Origin: Ardenticatenaceae bacterium
GTDB taxonomy: Bacteria; Chloroflexota; Anaerolineae; Promineifilales; Promineifilaceae
Direction of reading: 5' to 3'
Assembly: GCA_030065875.1 (NCBI GenBank)
Contig: JASJCR010000005.1
Location: 1 to 64,000 of the forward strand
Length of the DNA: 64,000 bases
Shown piece by piece: positions 23,442 to 31,859 of the stretch. Positions within the stretch are counted from its first letter, which is position 1. Each line of letters opens with the position of its first letter. A model generated the notes under the pieces. That model was not told the DNA's origin, did no database searches, and worked only from the letters and a program-made list of their open reading frames with translations. A program made the position numbers and the translations under genes.

Positions 23442-25192
23442 AACAACGCTTCAGCTGTAGACCACATTTTCTCGATTAAGGCGATCTCCGCTTCTGAGGT
23501 CCAACTCCCACCCGGACCCAATCGGGCCGCAATATCAGGGTATAGATCAGCTAATTGATCCAATCCAAGCAGCGGCAAATCGGGAATTTGAGGAAAAATG
23601 ACAATTTTGCCCGGAAAACGGCCGTCCATCATCGCCTGTAATCCCTCAATCACCGCATTCATACCGCCGATGGCCGCCACCGAGCGGCCAGGAGACAAAG
23701 TCTCGGCTAGCGCTCGCTCCATCACCTGGGCCTGGTCCTCCAACGTCAATCCGCTCGTGCCGGTGTATTGGGCATTGTGCAGGTAGACCTGGCTCAAATC
23801 CAGGGGAGCCTCGGTGCCGTTGGGAACGCCGGCAAACAGCACCAGCATGCCGCTGACGTTCATTAATTGGGCCGCTTCGGCCATTAATCCGGCCGACGGC
23901 ACGCTGACCACCACATCATCCGCTCCGGCACCGCCGGTCAGCTTCATTACCAGCTGCTTTAAGTCCGGTTGATCGGCGGCCGTGGGGTTGACCAGCACCA
24001 GCTGCCGCCCGTTTTCGGCGGCCAATTCCCCAAAACGCTCGTCCAAAGCGGTCAAGCGATCGTGATTAACGTCCGTGGCGATCACGATCGTTGGCCCGTT
24101 GGGCAGCTCCAGAGCCCGCTGCACGTGCATTTGCCCCATCGGACCCCCGGCACCGATAAATACAGCGGTGCCGTTGGCCTGGAGTTCACAGCGATTCCGA
24201 CTTTCTCCATAGGCGGCGGCGATATCTGAACCGCTGTGACCCACAAAAGCGATGTAATCATAATGCAGTCGACCAACATCCGCCTGCACCAGACCGTCTA
24301 GCGGCCGTTTACCAATCAGATTAAGCGTTCCCCGTCGAGCGATATGGCGGGCGATTTCGCTGACCGCCTCGCTTGAAGACGGGTCCAGAACCACGATGTC
24401 GTCAAACCCGCGCTCACCCGTTAACTCAGCCGCCAAAGATGCATAATCAGCGGGCGTCAACCCGTTTCTCACCAGCACATCAGCCGCTGAAGAAACGGCC
24501 ATGTCAGCCAAATTCTGGGGCACATCGGTGAGCACGATCAGCCGCGGGCGATCTAAATATTGGGTAAATTGATACGCTTCATCAAGCCCGGGGTGCCCAA
24601 CAAGCCACATCACCCCATCAGCTAAGGGCGTCAACCGCCGGCGCTGGGTGTAAGCGGCCATCACACACCCCCATGGCTCCAGCAGGGCCGCTTCCGCATA
24701 CCCCATCTGTCCGGCCAGCGGCAGCACGCACGCCCCGGCATCGGTTTCAAGCACCTCCGGGCCAATCAAATGATACTGGATTAATCCCCCAGGTACGGTA
24801 TATCCGTAAGCGGTTGACCGCCCATCCTGGTAAATATCCGGCTGAATCGCCAGCCGCTGCCCCGGTTGGTAACTTTCACGCAGATTTTCACCTACTTCGA
24901 TCACCGTAATCGCTGCCTCATGACCGAGCCGGGTTGGCTCCTGGGCCAAATTGCGATGGTACAGTTTGGGGTGCTCACCTCCCTGTTTGATCAGCTTAAC
25001 GTCAGAAAAACACATGCCAACCGTGTCAACCCGAACCAGCATTTGATCGGGTCCCGGCTGGGGGATCTCCAGCAGCTCCGGCTGGCTGTCCCGGCCGATA
25101 TTTTCCAAACCGGGTCCATACATATTCCAGGCGAGTGTCTCTTCCGGCCGTGTGTCGTCACCGGAAGCATATCGTTTGTACTTACTGTTCAT
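23438..25192 (-). CDS. Zinc-type alcohol dehydrogenase relative with two nucleotide-binding folds (putative hexitol-phosphate dehydrogenase)
   Basis: 584 aa, far longer than typical MDR enzymes (~350). The N-terminal GroES-like domain keeps a catalytic zinc site (GMCFSDVKLIKQGGEHP and GHEAAITVIEVG) but lacks the four-Cys structural zinc loop. Two successive Rossmann-like domains follow. The first (~190-310, starting VMWLVGHPGLDEAYQF) has a degenerate glycine loop. The second (~340-500) has an intact one (AVFIGAGGPMGQMHVQRAL). Placed between PTS genes and a PfkB kinase, it most likely oxidises an imported hexitol-phosphate to a ketose-phosphate. The specific substrate (mannitol, sorbitol or galactitol phosphate) is not decidable. 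Confidence 0.75.
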   Translation of the reverse strand: MNSKYKRYASGDDTRPEETLAWNMYGPGLENIGRDSQPELLEIPQPGPDQMLVRVDTVGMCFSDVKLIKQGGEHPKLYHRNLAQEPTRLGHEAAITVIEVGENLRESYQPGQRLAIQPDIYQDGRSTAYGYTVPGGLIQYHLIGPEVLETDAGACVLPLAGQMGYAEAALLEPWGCVMAAYTQRRRLTPLADGVMWLVGHPGLDEAYQFTQYLDRPRLIVLTDVPQNLADMAVSSAADVLVRNGLTPADYASLAAELTGERGFDDIVVLDPSSSEAVSEIARHIARRGTLNLIGKRPLDGLVQADVGRLHYDYIAFVGHSGSDIAAAYGESRNRCELQANGTAVFIGAGGPMGQMHVQRALELPNGPTIVIATDVNHDRLTALDERFGELAAENGRQLVLVNPTAADQPDLKQLVMKLTGGAGADDVVVSVPSAGLMAEAAQLMNVSGMLVLFAGVPNGTEAPLDLSQVYLHNAQYTGTSGLTLEDQAQVMERALAETLSPGRSVAAIGGMNAVIEGLQAMMDGRFPGKIVIFPQIPDLPLLGLDQLADLYPDIAARLGPGGSWTSEAEIALIEKMWSTAEALL

Positions 25193-25476
25193 GAGGTTAA
25201 TAGATTAAGAAGCTTACAAAAAGAATTGTTCAAAAAAAAGCCACAGATTATCACAGATTTTTCTTTCTCAACAGCGGATTTCAGCATAACCCTTTGTCAT
25301 TCTGAACGGAGCGCAGCGGAGTGAAGTATCCCGTCAGCAATCACTAAAATGGACCCCAAATGGAGAGAGGCGATCCTTTCAGCCATTTGTGCCTGAGCGT
25401 GAGTTGGCCAGATTCTTCGCGAAGCCTGTCCTGAGCGAAGCCGAAGGGCTCAGAACGACAGGTGCAGCGCTGCAGA
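25193..25476. repeat. Truncated hairpin element C plus REP copies
   Basis: 25208-25260 carries the conserved tail (TTACAAAAAGAATTG, an A-run, GCCACAGATTATCAC) without its second arm. A CATTCTGAACGGAGCGCAGCGGAGTGAAG-type REP (about 25298-25326) and a GCGAAGCCTGTCCTGAGCGAAG-type REP (about 25417-25440) follow. The ptsHI gene ends within a further CGCAGATTAG fragment. No gene. Confidence 0.65.
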
Positions 25477-27513
25477 TTAATCAGATTTTCGCAGATTAGA
25501 AAGATTCCGAACTTCAGCGGCCGTGCGGCAGTGCAGCGCCTGCTGGGCGATCTTCCGACAGTCGGCAAACGAAAGCGTTCGAATCTGGGCTTTTACCATT
25601 GGCAAGGCGCTGGTATTGACGCTCAATTCGTCGACCCCCAGCCCTAGCAAAACAGGTAGTGCCGCCGGGTCAGCCCCCAACTCCCCGCAGACGCCAACCC
25701 ACTTGCCGTGGGCGTGAGCGGCAGCCACCGTGCGCGCAATGAGCTGCAGCACGGCCGGGTGCAGCCCATCCGCCTCGGCCGCCAGAATCGGATGCTGGCG
25801 GTCGATGGCCAGGGTGTATTGGGTCAAATCATTGGTCCCAATGGAGAAAAAGTCGATTTCAGGGGCAAAGGTCTCGGCCAGCAGGGCGGCTGAGGGAACT
25901 TCGATCATCATGCCGACCTCGACGGCCGGAGCGCCGACTTCCTGCCGCACCTCCTCCACCATCTGGCGGGCAGCCTGCCATTCGTGATATTGACCAATCA
26001 TGGGAAACATAATCCGCAGGGAACCCTGCGCAGCCGACCGCAAAATCGCGCGCAGCTGCGTCTTAAGGAGCTGAGGACGATTGAGGGCCAGACGAATGCC
26101 CCGTTCACCCAAAAATGGATTTTCTTCTTTTTCAATGTCGATATAGGGCACCGGTTTATCCCCACCGATATCGAGGGTGCGCAGGATCACCGGCCGCCCG
26201 TTCATTTCACTGGCAATTGCGGCGTAAATTTCAGTTTGTTCTTCTTCCGTTGGGGCGGTTTGAGCCTGAATAAAGATAAATTCGGTGCGCAGCAGGCCGA
26301 TGCCGTCTGCTCCGGCGGCCGCGGCCTTTCGGGCGTCTTCGACCGAACCGGCATTGGCGGCCACTTCAATTTTTCGCCCATCAACGGTGATCGCCTCCAG
26401 ATGGGCGGTTTTTCGGGCTTCGGCGGCCGCCATGTCAGCTGCCTGGTGCCGTTTTTCCGCCTCCTTGAGCTCCGAAGCTGTGGGAGAGATGTTCAAAACG
26501 CCCGCCTGCCCATCGAGGATGGCCATCTGGCCAACCGGGGCCTTCAGGAGTGAATCACCCATTGCGACCACGGCCGGTATGCCCAGGGCGCGGGCGATAA
26601 TGGCTGAATGGGCGTTCGGTCCACCGGCGACCGTGGCGATTCCAATCACCTTGCTTTTATCGAGCTGGGCGGTGTCGGAGGGGGTTAGATCACGAGCCAC
26701 CAGGATCACCGGCTCGACAATTTCCCGGGTCCAATCCGTTTGAGCACCCTTGCCCAGCAGGTGGTTCAGCACCCGCCGGCCGATATCGCGCACGTCGGCC
26801 GCCCGAGCAGACAGCAGTTCATCTTTCACCTGGGCCAGTTCATTAGCCTGGTCTTCGATCTCACTCCACCACGCCTGCGGGGCGTTCGTCTTTTGTTTGA
26901 TGCGGGCCTGAACAGCCTGTTTGAGCTGGGGGTCGTGCAGCATTTCTGAATGAGCGGCAAAAATCTCCGCTTCGGCCGCTGCATTTTGGCTCAACATGTG
27001 CTCGTGCAGCGCCTCAACTTCATCAGCGGCACTGGCAATGGCTTCCACGAGAGCGGCTGATTCTTTTTCTACCCCTTGAAAATCTGTGGGGAGTTCAAAA
27101 TCGCGGCTTTTCAGTTGAAAAAGTCGGCCGGTGACGATGCCGGTTGAAGCGCCAACCCCCTGCAGCAGATGTTCCGGCTGCTTTTCCGCCTCGGCCGGTA
27201 GTACTTCTTTGGGAGGGGAGCTGTCGGCAGCCGGTGTTTCGGTCACCGTTCCTTCTCCCAAACCATTGTGAACCGCGTGGCTAATTTCTTCGGAGGCCTG
27301 CTGCTCATCCGGCCCGGCAATATGCACCTCAATCTCGCTGGAAGTTTTTACACCCAACTTCAAGATCGAGATCAAGCTTTTGGCGTTGGCCACTTTTTCA
27401 CCATAGTGAATCGATACGTCCGATTCAAACCGCTTGGCTAGATTGACGAGATATTTGGCCGGTCGAGCATGCAGCCCGGTTGGATTTTGAATAACCAGTG
27501 ATAATGCTTTCAC
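25477..27513 (-). CDS. ptsHI: HPr-Enzyme I fusion of the phosphotransferase system
   Basis: 678 aa from a GTG start. Residues ~1-88 are HPr: IQNPTGLHARPAKYLVNLAKRF with the phosphorylated His, and AKSLISILKLGV around the Ser-46 region. A Pro/Glu-rich linker leads to Enzyme I (~115-678). Its swivel His lies in GGPNAHSAIIARALGIPAVV, and the PEP-binding barrel has LLRTEFIF, RTLDIGGDKPVPY, FSIGTNDLTQYTLAIDR and GVCGELGADP. It passes phosphate from PEP to the EIIA encoded next upstream. Fusing both general components inside a sugar operon makes the system self-contained, useful in a lineage where PTS genes are uncommon. Confidence 0.93.
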   Translation of the reverse strand: MKALSLVIQNPTGLHARPAKYLVNLAKRFESDVSIHYGEKVANAKSLISILKLGVKTSSEIEVHIAGPDEQQASEEISHAVHNGLGEGTVTETPAADSSPPKEVLPAEAEKQPEHLLQGVGASTGIVTGRLFQLKSRDFELPTDFQGVEKESAALVEAIASAADEVEALHEHMLSQNAAAEAEIFAAHSEMLHDPQLKQAVQARIKQKTNAPQAWWSEIEDQANELAQVKDELLSARAADVRDIGRRVLNHLLGKGAQTDWTREIVEPVILVARDLTPSDTAQLDKSKVIGIATVAGGPNAHSAIIARALGIPAVVAMGDSLLKAPVGQMAILDGQAGVLNISPTASELKEAEKRHQAADMAAAEARKTAHLEAITVDGRKIEVAANAGSVEDARKAAAAGADGIGLLRTEFIFIQAQTAPTEEEQTEIYAAIASEMNGRPVILRTLDIGGDKPVPYIDIEKEENPFLGERGIRLALNRPQLLKTQLRAILRSAAQGSLRIMFPMIGQYHEWQAARQMVEEVRQEVGAPAVEVGMMIEVPSAALLAETFAPEIDFFSIGTNDLTQYTLAIDRQHPILAAEADGLHPAVLQLIARTVAAAHAHGKWVGVCGELGADPAALPVLLGLGVDELSVNTSALPMVKAQIRTLSFADCRKIAQQALHCRTAAEVRNLSNLRKSD

Positions 27514-27565
27514 AACACCCTCTGTCCTTTCCTAACACCCTGATAAGTCAATCTTCTTTTACTTC

Positions 27566-28009
27566 TTAACTTTCAACCACTGTCTCCCCATTCAGGACCG
27601 CTAAAATCGCCTTGGGATCCGATGTTTTGGCCAGGCGCATGACCTGTTCTTCATCTTCAACGGCGTCGGCCAAATTGGATAGAATTTCAATATGTTCATC
27701 CGATCCGGAAGCGATGCCGATAACCAGATAAACCGGTTCATCGTCTTCCCAAACGACCCCATCGGGAATTTGGACCACGGATATGCCGGTCTTTAAAATA
27801 TCCGGCAGGTTTTCATGCATACCGTGAGGGATAGCCACCCCATTCCCCAAATAGGTAGACATCGCTTCCTCGCGGGTCAACATGCCGTCTACATAGGATT
27901 CTTTGACCCGGCCGCTGTTTACGAGGAGCATTCCGGCCTGGCGGATCGCCTCTTCCTTGTTTTGGGGGGCCATACCCAATGCAATACAATCAAGCGCTAA
28001 AATACTCAT
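27566..28009 (-). CDS. mtlF: PTS EIIA component, mannitol/fructose type
   Basis: 147 aa, standard length for MtlF-like EIIA (PF00359). It contains the family start region (NKEEAIRQAGMLLVNSGRVKESYVDGMLTREEAMSTYLGNGVAIPHGMHENL). The phosphoryl-accepting His lies in IPHGMHE, followed by GVVWEDDEPVYLVIGIASGSDEHIEILSNLA. It carries phosphate from HPr to the separate EIIB. It begins four bases after the EIIB stop. Confidence 0.92.
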   Translation of the reverse strand: MSILALDCIALGMAPQNKEEAIRQAGMLLVNSGRVKESYVDGMLTREEAMSTYLGNGVAIPHGMHENLPDILKTGISVVQIPDGVVWEDDEPVYLVIGIASGSDEHIEILSNLADAVEDEEQVMRLAKTSDPKAILAVLNGETVVES

Positions 28010-28013
28010 GGTT

Positions 28014-28340
28014 TCAACTCACTGTATTTACAATCGGCCGATCTTCGGCAAATGAATTGACCAGGGTATCAAAAGCCGGGTCGTTCAGAAAATGGTTAAA
28101 GGTGATGATGACCGCCGACGGTGCCTTTTTGCGCACCGTTTTGGCCAATCCTTTGTGCACGATGATCAGCTTAGCATCGGCCGGCACCGCTCGCGCCGGC
28201 TTGTGCACAAGTTTGACGCCGGTGACCTTGGCCTTTTTCAACTTTTTCTTGATCGAATTGACAACCATCAAGCTCGATCCCATGCCTGCTTCACAGGCCA
28301 TGATAATGGTATTTACTTCTGAAGGTTTAACTGTATCCAT
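28014..28340 (-). CDS. PTS EIIB component, mannitol type
   Basis: 108 aa. IIMACEAGMGSSLMVVNSIKKKLKK contains the phosphocysteine (Cys in ACEAGMGSS) in the arrangement of MtlA EIIB. The rest (KLIIVHKGLAKTVRKKAPSAVIITFNHFLNDPAFDTLVNSF) matches the domain to its end. In E. coli MtlA the B domain is fused between C and A; here the three are separate genes in the order C, B, A. Confidence 0.9.
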   Translation of the reverse strand: MDTVKPSEVNTIIMACEAGMGSSLMVVNSIKKKLKKAKVTGVKLVHKPARAVPADAKLIIVHKGLAKTVRKKAPSAVIITFNHFLNDPAFDTLVNSFAEDRPIVNTVS

Positions 28341-28363
28341 ATTTTTACTCTATGCTGATTGTG

Positions 28364-28430
28364 GCAGAAGGTGTTTCGGTCAGCCTGCTAAATTGCGAAG
28401 GGAGTTTATTCCAACCGAAACCACCTCTGC
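28364..28430. repeat. Hairpin element between EIIC and EIIB genes
   Basis: GCAGA-GGTG-TTTCGGT (28364-28380) pairs with ACCGAAA-CACC-TCTGC (28414-28430) over 16 bp with two bulges. It encloses GGAG-TTTA-TTCC (28401-28412) and a TAAA-looped stem around 28388-28394. It resembles the element at 9237-9344 and could modulate expression of EIIB relative to EIIC. Confidence 0.6.
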
Positions 28431-28444
28431 GTGGTAAACCGGTT

Positions 28445-29512
28445 TTAGGTCAAACCGGGTACACCCTCCATGATTTCCTCTTCACTTTCTTCTTCTTCGC
28501 CAACCGTAACCGGCCGGAACCGCAAGATTCCAATGCCCACCGCGGCGGAAACAACTGTCCCAATGGCAACGCCGGTCATCACCGCAAAAAACTGACCTGG
28601 TGGGGTGACGGCAATATAGGCTAAAATCGACCCGGGTGATGGGGTAGCCACAAGACCGGCCCCGGATATCGTGAACCACAAGTCGGCTGCAAAGCCACCG
28701 GCAATGGTGGCCAGGATCATAATCGGATGGGCCAGCACGTAGGGAAAATAAATTTCGTGAATGCCACCCAGGAAGTGAATGATCATCGCCCCCGGAGCGG
28801 ATTGTTTCATCATGCCCTTCCCGGCTACATAGTAAGCGATGAGCAGACCCAAACCCGGACCGGGATTGGTTTCCAGCAGGAAATGAATCGCCCGGCCGGA
28901 TTCTTCTGCCGCGGCCACCCCAAGGGGAGCCAACACGCCGTGATTTAGAGCGTTGTTGAGGAACAACACCTTGGCCGGCTCGATGATAATGGCCGCCAGG
29001 GGCAGCAGACGAGCGTTGATCATGACGTCGACAATCCCACCCAGGAAGTTGCTGATCGCTTCAACAACCGGGCCGATGGCGATCAGGGCGATCATGGCCA
29101 GAACGGTGCCGATAATGCCAATCGAGAAGTTGTTAACCAACATTTCAAAACCAACCGGGATCCGATCTTCAACCGCCTCATCAACCTTCATCATGATCCA
29201 GCCGGCCAGCGGACCGACTATCATTGCTCCAAGAAACATCGGAATATCAGCCCCGACAACAACCCCCATCGTCATGATCGCCCCCAGCACGCCACCGCGA
29301 TGGCCGTGTATCATCTTGCCGCCGGTGTAGCCGATCAAAATCGGCAGAAGGTTCAAAATCATTGGGCCGACCAATTCGGAAAAGGTCTCGTTGGGCAGCC
29401 ACCCTGTAGGAATAAAGATAGCTGTAATCAATCCCCAGGCGATAAACGCCCCGATGTTGGGGATGATCATGCCGGCCATGAACCCACCAAACTGCTGCAA
29501 TCGTTCTCTCAT
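28445..29512 (-). CDS. mtlA: PTS EIIC permease, mannitol type
   Basis: 355 aa from the ATG at 29512, chosen because AAGGAG lies seven bases upstream; an earlier in-frame start adds 22 unlikely residues. It has the MtlA IIC signatures: RLQQFGGFMAGMIIPNIGAFIAWGLITA at the N-terminus, GYTGGKMIHGHRGGVLGAIMTMGVV, NNFSIGIIGT, VLFLNNALNHGVLAPLG and the substrate-site motif FLGGIHEIYFPYVL. About eight membrane segments. It transports and phosphorylates a hexitol with EIIB/EIIA. The C-terminus ends with an acidic tail (GEEEESEEEI) instead of a fused B domain. Confidence 0.92.
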   Translation of the reverse strand: MRERLQQFGGFMAGMIIPNIGAFIAWGLITAIFIPTGWLPNETFSELVGPMILNLLPILIGYTGGKMIHGHRGGVLGAIMTMGVVVGADIPMFLGAMIVGPLAGWIMMKVDEAVEDRIPVGFEMLVNNFSIGIIGTVLAMIALIAIGPVVEAISNFLGGIVDVMINARLLPLAAIIIEPAKVLFLNNALNHGVLAPLGVAAAEESGRAIHFLLETNPGPGLGLLIAYYVAGKGMMKQSAPGAMIIHFLGGIHEIYFPYVLAHPIMILATIAGGFAADLWFTISGAGLVATPSPGSILAYIAVTPPGQFFAVMTGVAIGTVVSAAVGIGILRFRPVTVGEEEESEEEIMEGVPGLT

Positions 29513-29652
29513 TTTGCTCTCCTTATCTTCAAAATATCCTTCACAATTTTTATGTGTCCAGAATGAACAGCCAGGCAAGAATGCTCAGCCATGTTGACTT
29601 GATTGATTTATTTCATTCGGCTTTGATTATTTATAGTCGGATCAGAATGCGC

Positions 29653-31215
29653 TTATTGCGCGAGCCAGTTGGTAATGGCATTAATATCCTCTGGCAGAAG
29701 CAGGGGATGAACCTGAATCACCTTCACCTGCAGCGGTATGGTTTCTAATGGAACGGTGGTGATGATTAAATCGGCTAATTTCTGACGGCTGGCGGTTAAT
29801 TCGCGCAGCGAGATCACGGTCAGATGGCCCAATCTTGGAAAACGGGCCTTTAATCGGGCCACCAGCAGCTGGGCGGTGGCCATCCCGCTGGGGCAAACAA
29901 CCAGCACATCTTTTAATTCATGCGGCCGTTCACGAATGTACGCCGCGCGCAGCAGCAGCACCAGGTTATTGATATCGTGTTCCGGAAGATGAATGCCGGT
30001 TGATCGGCTAATTTCTTCAGCCAGAGCGTTGGCTACTTCATATTCAAAAGCGTACTTTTCACTTGATAGTGAATTAATCTGATTGGGGGTCGGTGCCCAC
30101 AGTTCAAACAAATTTCGCAAATATGCCGGGACAAGGTTGGCGATCAGGCCATCCCGCAGCGTGGCGTCATAATTAATCGTCGGCATCTCATACGCTTCTG
30201 CAGCCAGGCGCAGCAGCTTTGAAATGAGTTTCTCAAATGATCTTTCTGTTTCTGAGTCACTGGGCCAGCGATCATTTTTGGCGCTGGACAACAAATGAAT
30301 CGTGATCGCGGCCGTCTCGTAGTTGACAACTGGGGACTCATTTTCGAGCGCGGGAAATTGGGAAAGGAGCATATTCCGGGCCACATTCCACACCGCGCCA
30401 TCTTCGAACTGGGCGATCAATTCCAGGCGCCCCGGCATCGCGCTTAAGCGGTTTGCCCGAGCGATCTGATCAAACTGGATGGCAAAAGCCAGGGCGAGGT
30501 GCCAAACCTCGTGGTCGGTAAAGCGGCCGCCGATATCGGCTTCGGCAAAAGCGACCTGGTCCATCGCCACATCCAGGTAAAGATCATTTAAATACCCGTG
30601 AACCACTTTGAGAATCGGCATGAGTTCAACATCTTTTATCAGCGTAAATTCAAGGTATCCGGCTTGATTAACCGACCAAATCGGATCTTCAAACGGAACC
30701 TCACCCCACAGCAGGGCGGTTAAAGCCTGACGCTGCTTATGTTCGGAGCCGCTGATCCAGATGCCATAATTTGGCCGGCGCTCAACGGTCAGGTCGAAAC
30801 TCTTCAGCCACGCCTCAACGCGCTCCATATCTTTTAAGATCGTTGACCGGGATACCTGGTTATCGTTTTGCAGGTTGATCAAATTAAGCGGCTGGTCAGC
30901 ACGGAGCAGCGTCAGGGCGATCAGCTGATGCCGTTGACCGGCCGTTAAAATTAAATCAACTCGCTGTCCCGCCTGCAGCTCCGCAAGCAGCTGCGACCGC
31001 TCGGCCGCTGTACAGCTTAAATCGATCCCAATCCCCGGTGAAATGTGGATATCAATATTTCTTTGCCCCAACCATTGACGAACCCCTTTTAAACCATAAT
31101 TGATTTGCCGGGGGGTCAAGTTCAATCTGTCTGCGAGGTCAGCAATGACCACGACACCGTCTGTCTCCAGCAGCATTCGCAGCATATCTCGCTGTCTCGT
31201 ATTAAGAGATATCAT
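29653..31215 (-). CDS. mtlR: PRD-containing PTS regulator (MtlR/BglG-type activator)
   Basis: 520 aa from the ATG at 31215; a TTG at 31242 is less likely. It has an N-terminal HTH (RQRDMLRMLLETDGVVVIADLADRLNLTPRQINYGLKGVRQWL), a second HTH region (NLINLQNDNQVSRSTILKDMERVEAWLKSF), and two PRD regions in which HEVWHLALAFAIQFD and FELWAP mark the repeats. A GatB-like EIIB domain follows (VLVVCPSGMATAQLLVARLKARF) with a Cys. There is no C-terminal EIIA domain, unlike full-length MtlR. PTS-dependent phosphorylation of PRD His and EIIB Cys would set its activity. It is the first gene of the hexitol operon. Confidence 0.87.
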   Translation of the reverse strand: MISLNTRQRDMLRMLLETDGVVVIADLADRLNLTPRQINYGLKGVRQWLGQRNIDIHISPGIGIDLSCTAAERSQLLAELQAGQRVDLILTAGQRHQLIALTLLRADQPLNLINLQNDNQVSRSTILKDMERVEAWLKSFDLTVERRPNYGIWISGSEHKQRQALTALLWGEVPFEDPIWSVNQAGYLEFTLIKDVELMPILKVVHGYLNDLYLDVAMDQVAFAEADIGGRFTDHEVWHLALAFAIQFDQIARANRLSAMPGRLELIAQFEDGAVWNVARNMLLSQFPALENESPVVNYETAAITIHLLSSAKNDRWPSDSETERSFEKLISKLLRLAAEAYEMPTINYDATLRDGLIANLVPAYLRNLFELWAPTPNQINSLSSEKYAFEYEVANALAEEISRSTGIHLPEHDINNLVLLLRAAYIRERPHELKDVLVVCPSGMATAQLLVARLKARFPRLGHLTVISLRELTASRQKLADLIITTVPLETIPLQVKVIQVHPLLLPEDINAITNWLAQ

Positions 31216-31260
31216 GATTGTGGTTGTGGTTGGGTGGATCAAAGTAAATGACCTTGCGTA

Positions 31261-31300
31261 ACGAACTCATTAACCTTTTGTTAACATTCAACGAGTTCAT
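31261..31300. promoter_or_regulatory. Nested dyad upstream of the mtlR operon
   Basis: GAACTC 31263-31268 pairs with GAGTTC 31293-31298, and inside it TTAAC 31271-31275 pairs with GTTAA 31280-31284. It lies ~45-85 bases upstream of the first operon gene, a reasonable operator for the PRD activator. Confidence 0.5.
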
Positions 31301-31395
31301 TGTAGCAAATCATTTGGGCAATTTGTACTAAAAACTCCTGCACCTTTTTGTGCAGATCTTTTGACAAAAGTAGATGATTTGATGGTTGGGGGAGG

Positions 31396-31746
31396 CTATT
31401 TGGGCAATCTGTGATCCAGGTGGGCGTAAAACCAGGTGACAACGGTCTTTAAAACCCCTTTTCTGGCCCCAAACATGAGCTTTTGGCCGACCGCATTTAA
31501 GGGATAAGCGGTTAAATTAAGCGTTGTTTGCCCCTCTTGAGAGGGGACAAGTTCAATTTTCAGCCAGCTACGATCACCCAAAGTCTTGCCTAAAATGGTT
31601 TTGTGAAACTGGGCAACCAGAACACCCTGCTCAGAATCATTTTCCTGGAGCTGGCCCTCCAAACCCAAGATCGCCTCTTTAGCGGCTTCAAATACAACGG
31701 CTGACGGGTGTGTATAAACTTTGCTTTCTTCTATAGTAAGTGACAT
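31396..31746 (-). CDS. Conserved small protein of unknown function
   Basis: 116 aa from the ATG at 31746, with AAGGAGAAAA directly upstream. The pattern VYTHPSAVVFEAAKEAILGLEGQLQENDSEQGVLVAQFHKTILGKTLGDRSWLKIELV resembles small START-like/lipid-binding-fold proteins that track cell-envelope or polyketide families, but I cannot assign one. The C-terminus (GARKGVLKTVVTWFYAHLDHRL) forms a likely amphipathic helix. Cytoplasmic. Monocistronic. Confidence 0.6.
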   Translation of the reverse strand: MSLTIEESKVYTHPSAVVFEAAKEAILGLEGQLQENDSEQGVLVAQFHKTILGKTLGDRSWLKIELVPSQEGQTTLNLTAYPLNAVGQKLMFGARKGVLKTVVTWFYAHLDHRLPK

Positions 31747-31859
31747 GTTTTTCTCCTTGAAAAATCCCGAAGCTGTCTTTAATTGTAAACCGCAGGAGAG
31801 CCGCAAACTATAGTGACCTTTGTTGGCAAAGTTGTGACAAAGGTGAATGAATGGGGTGG

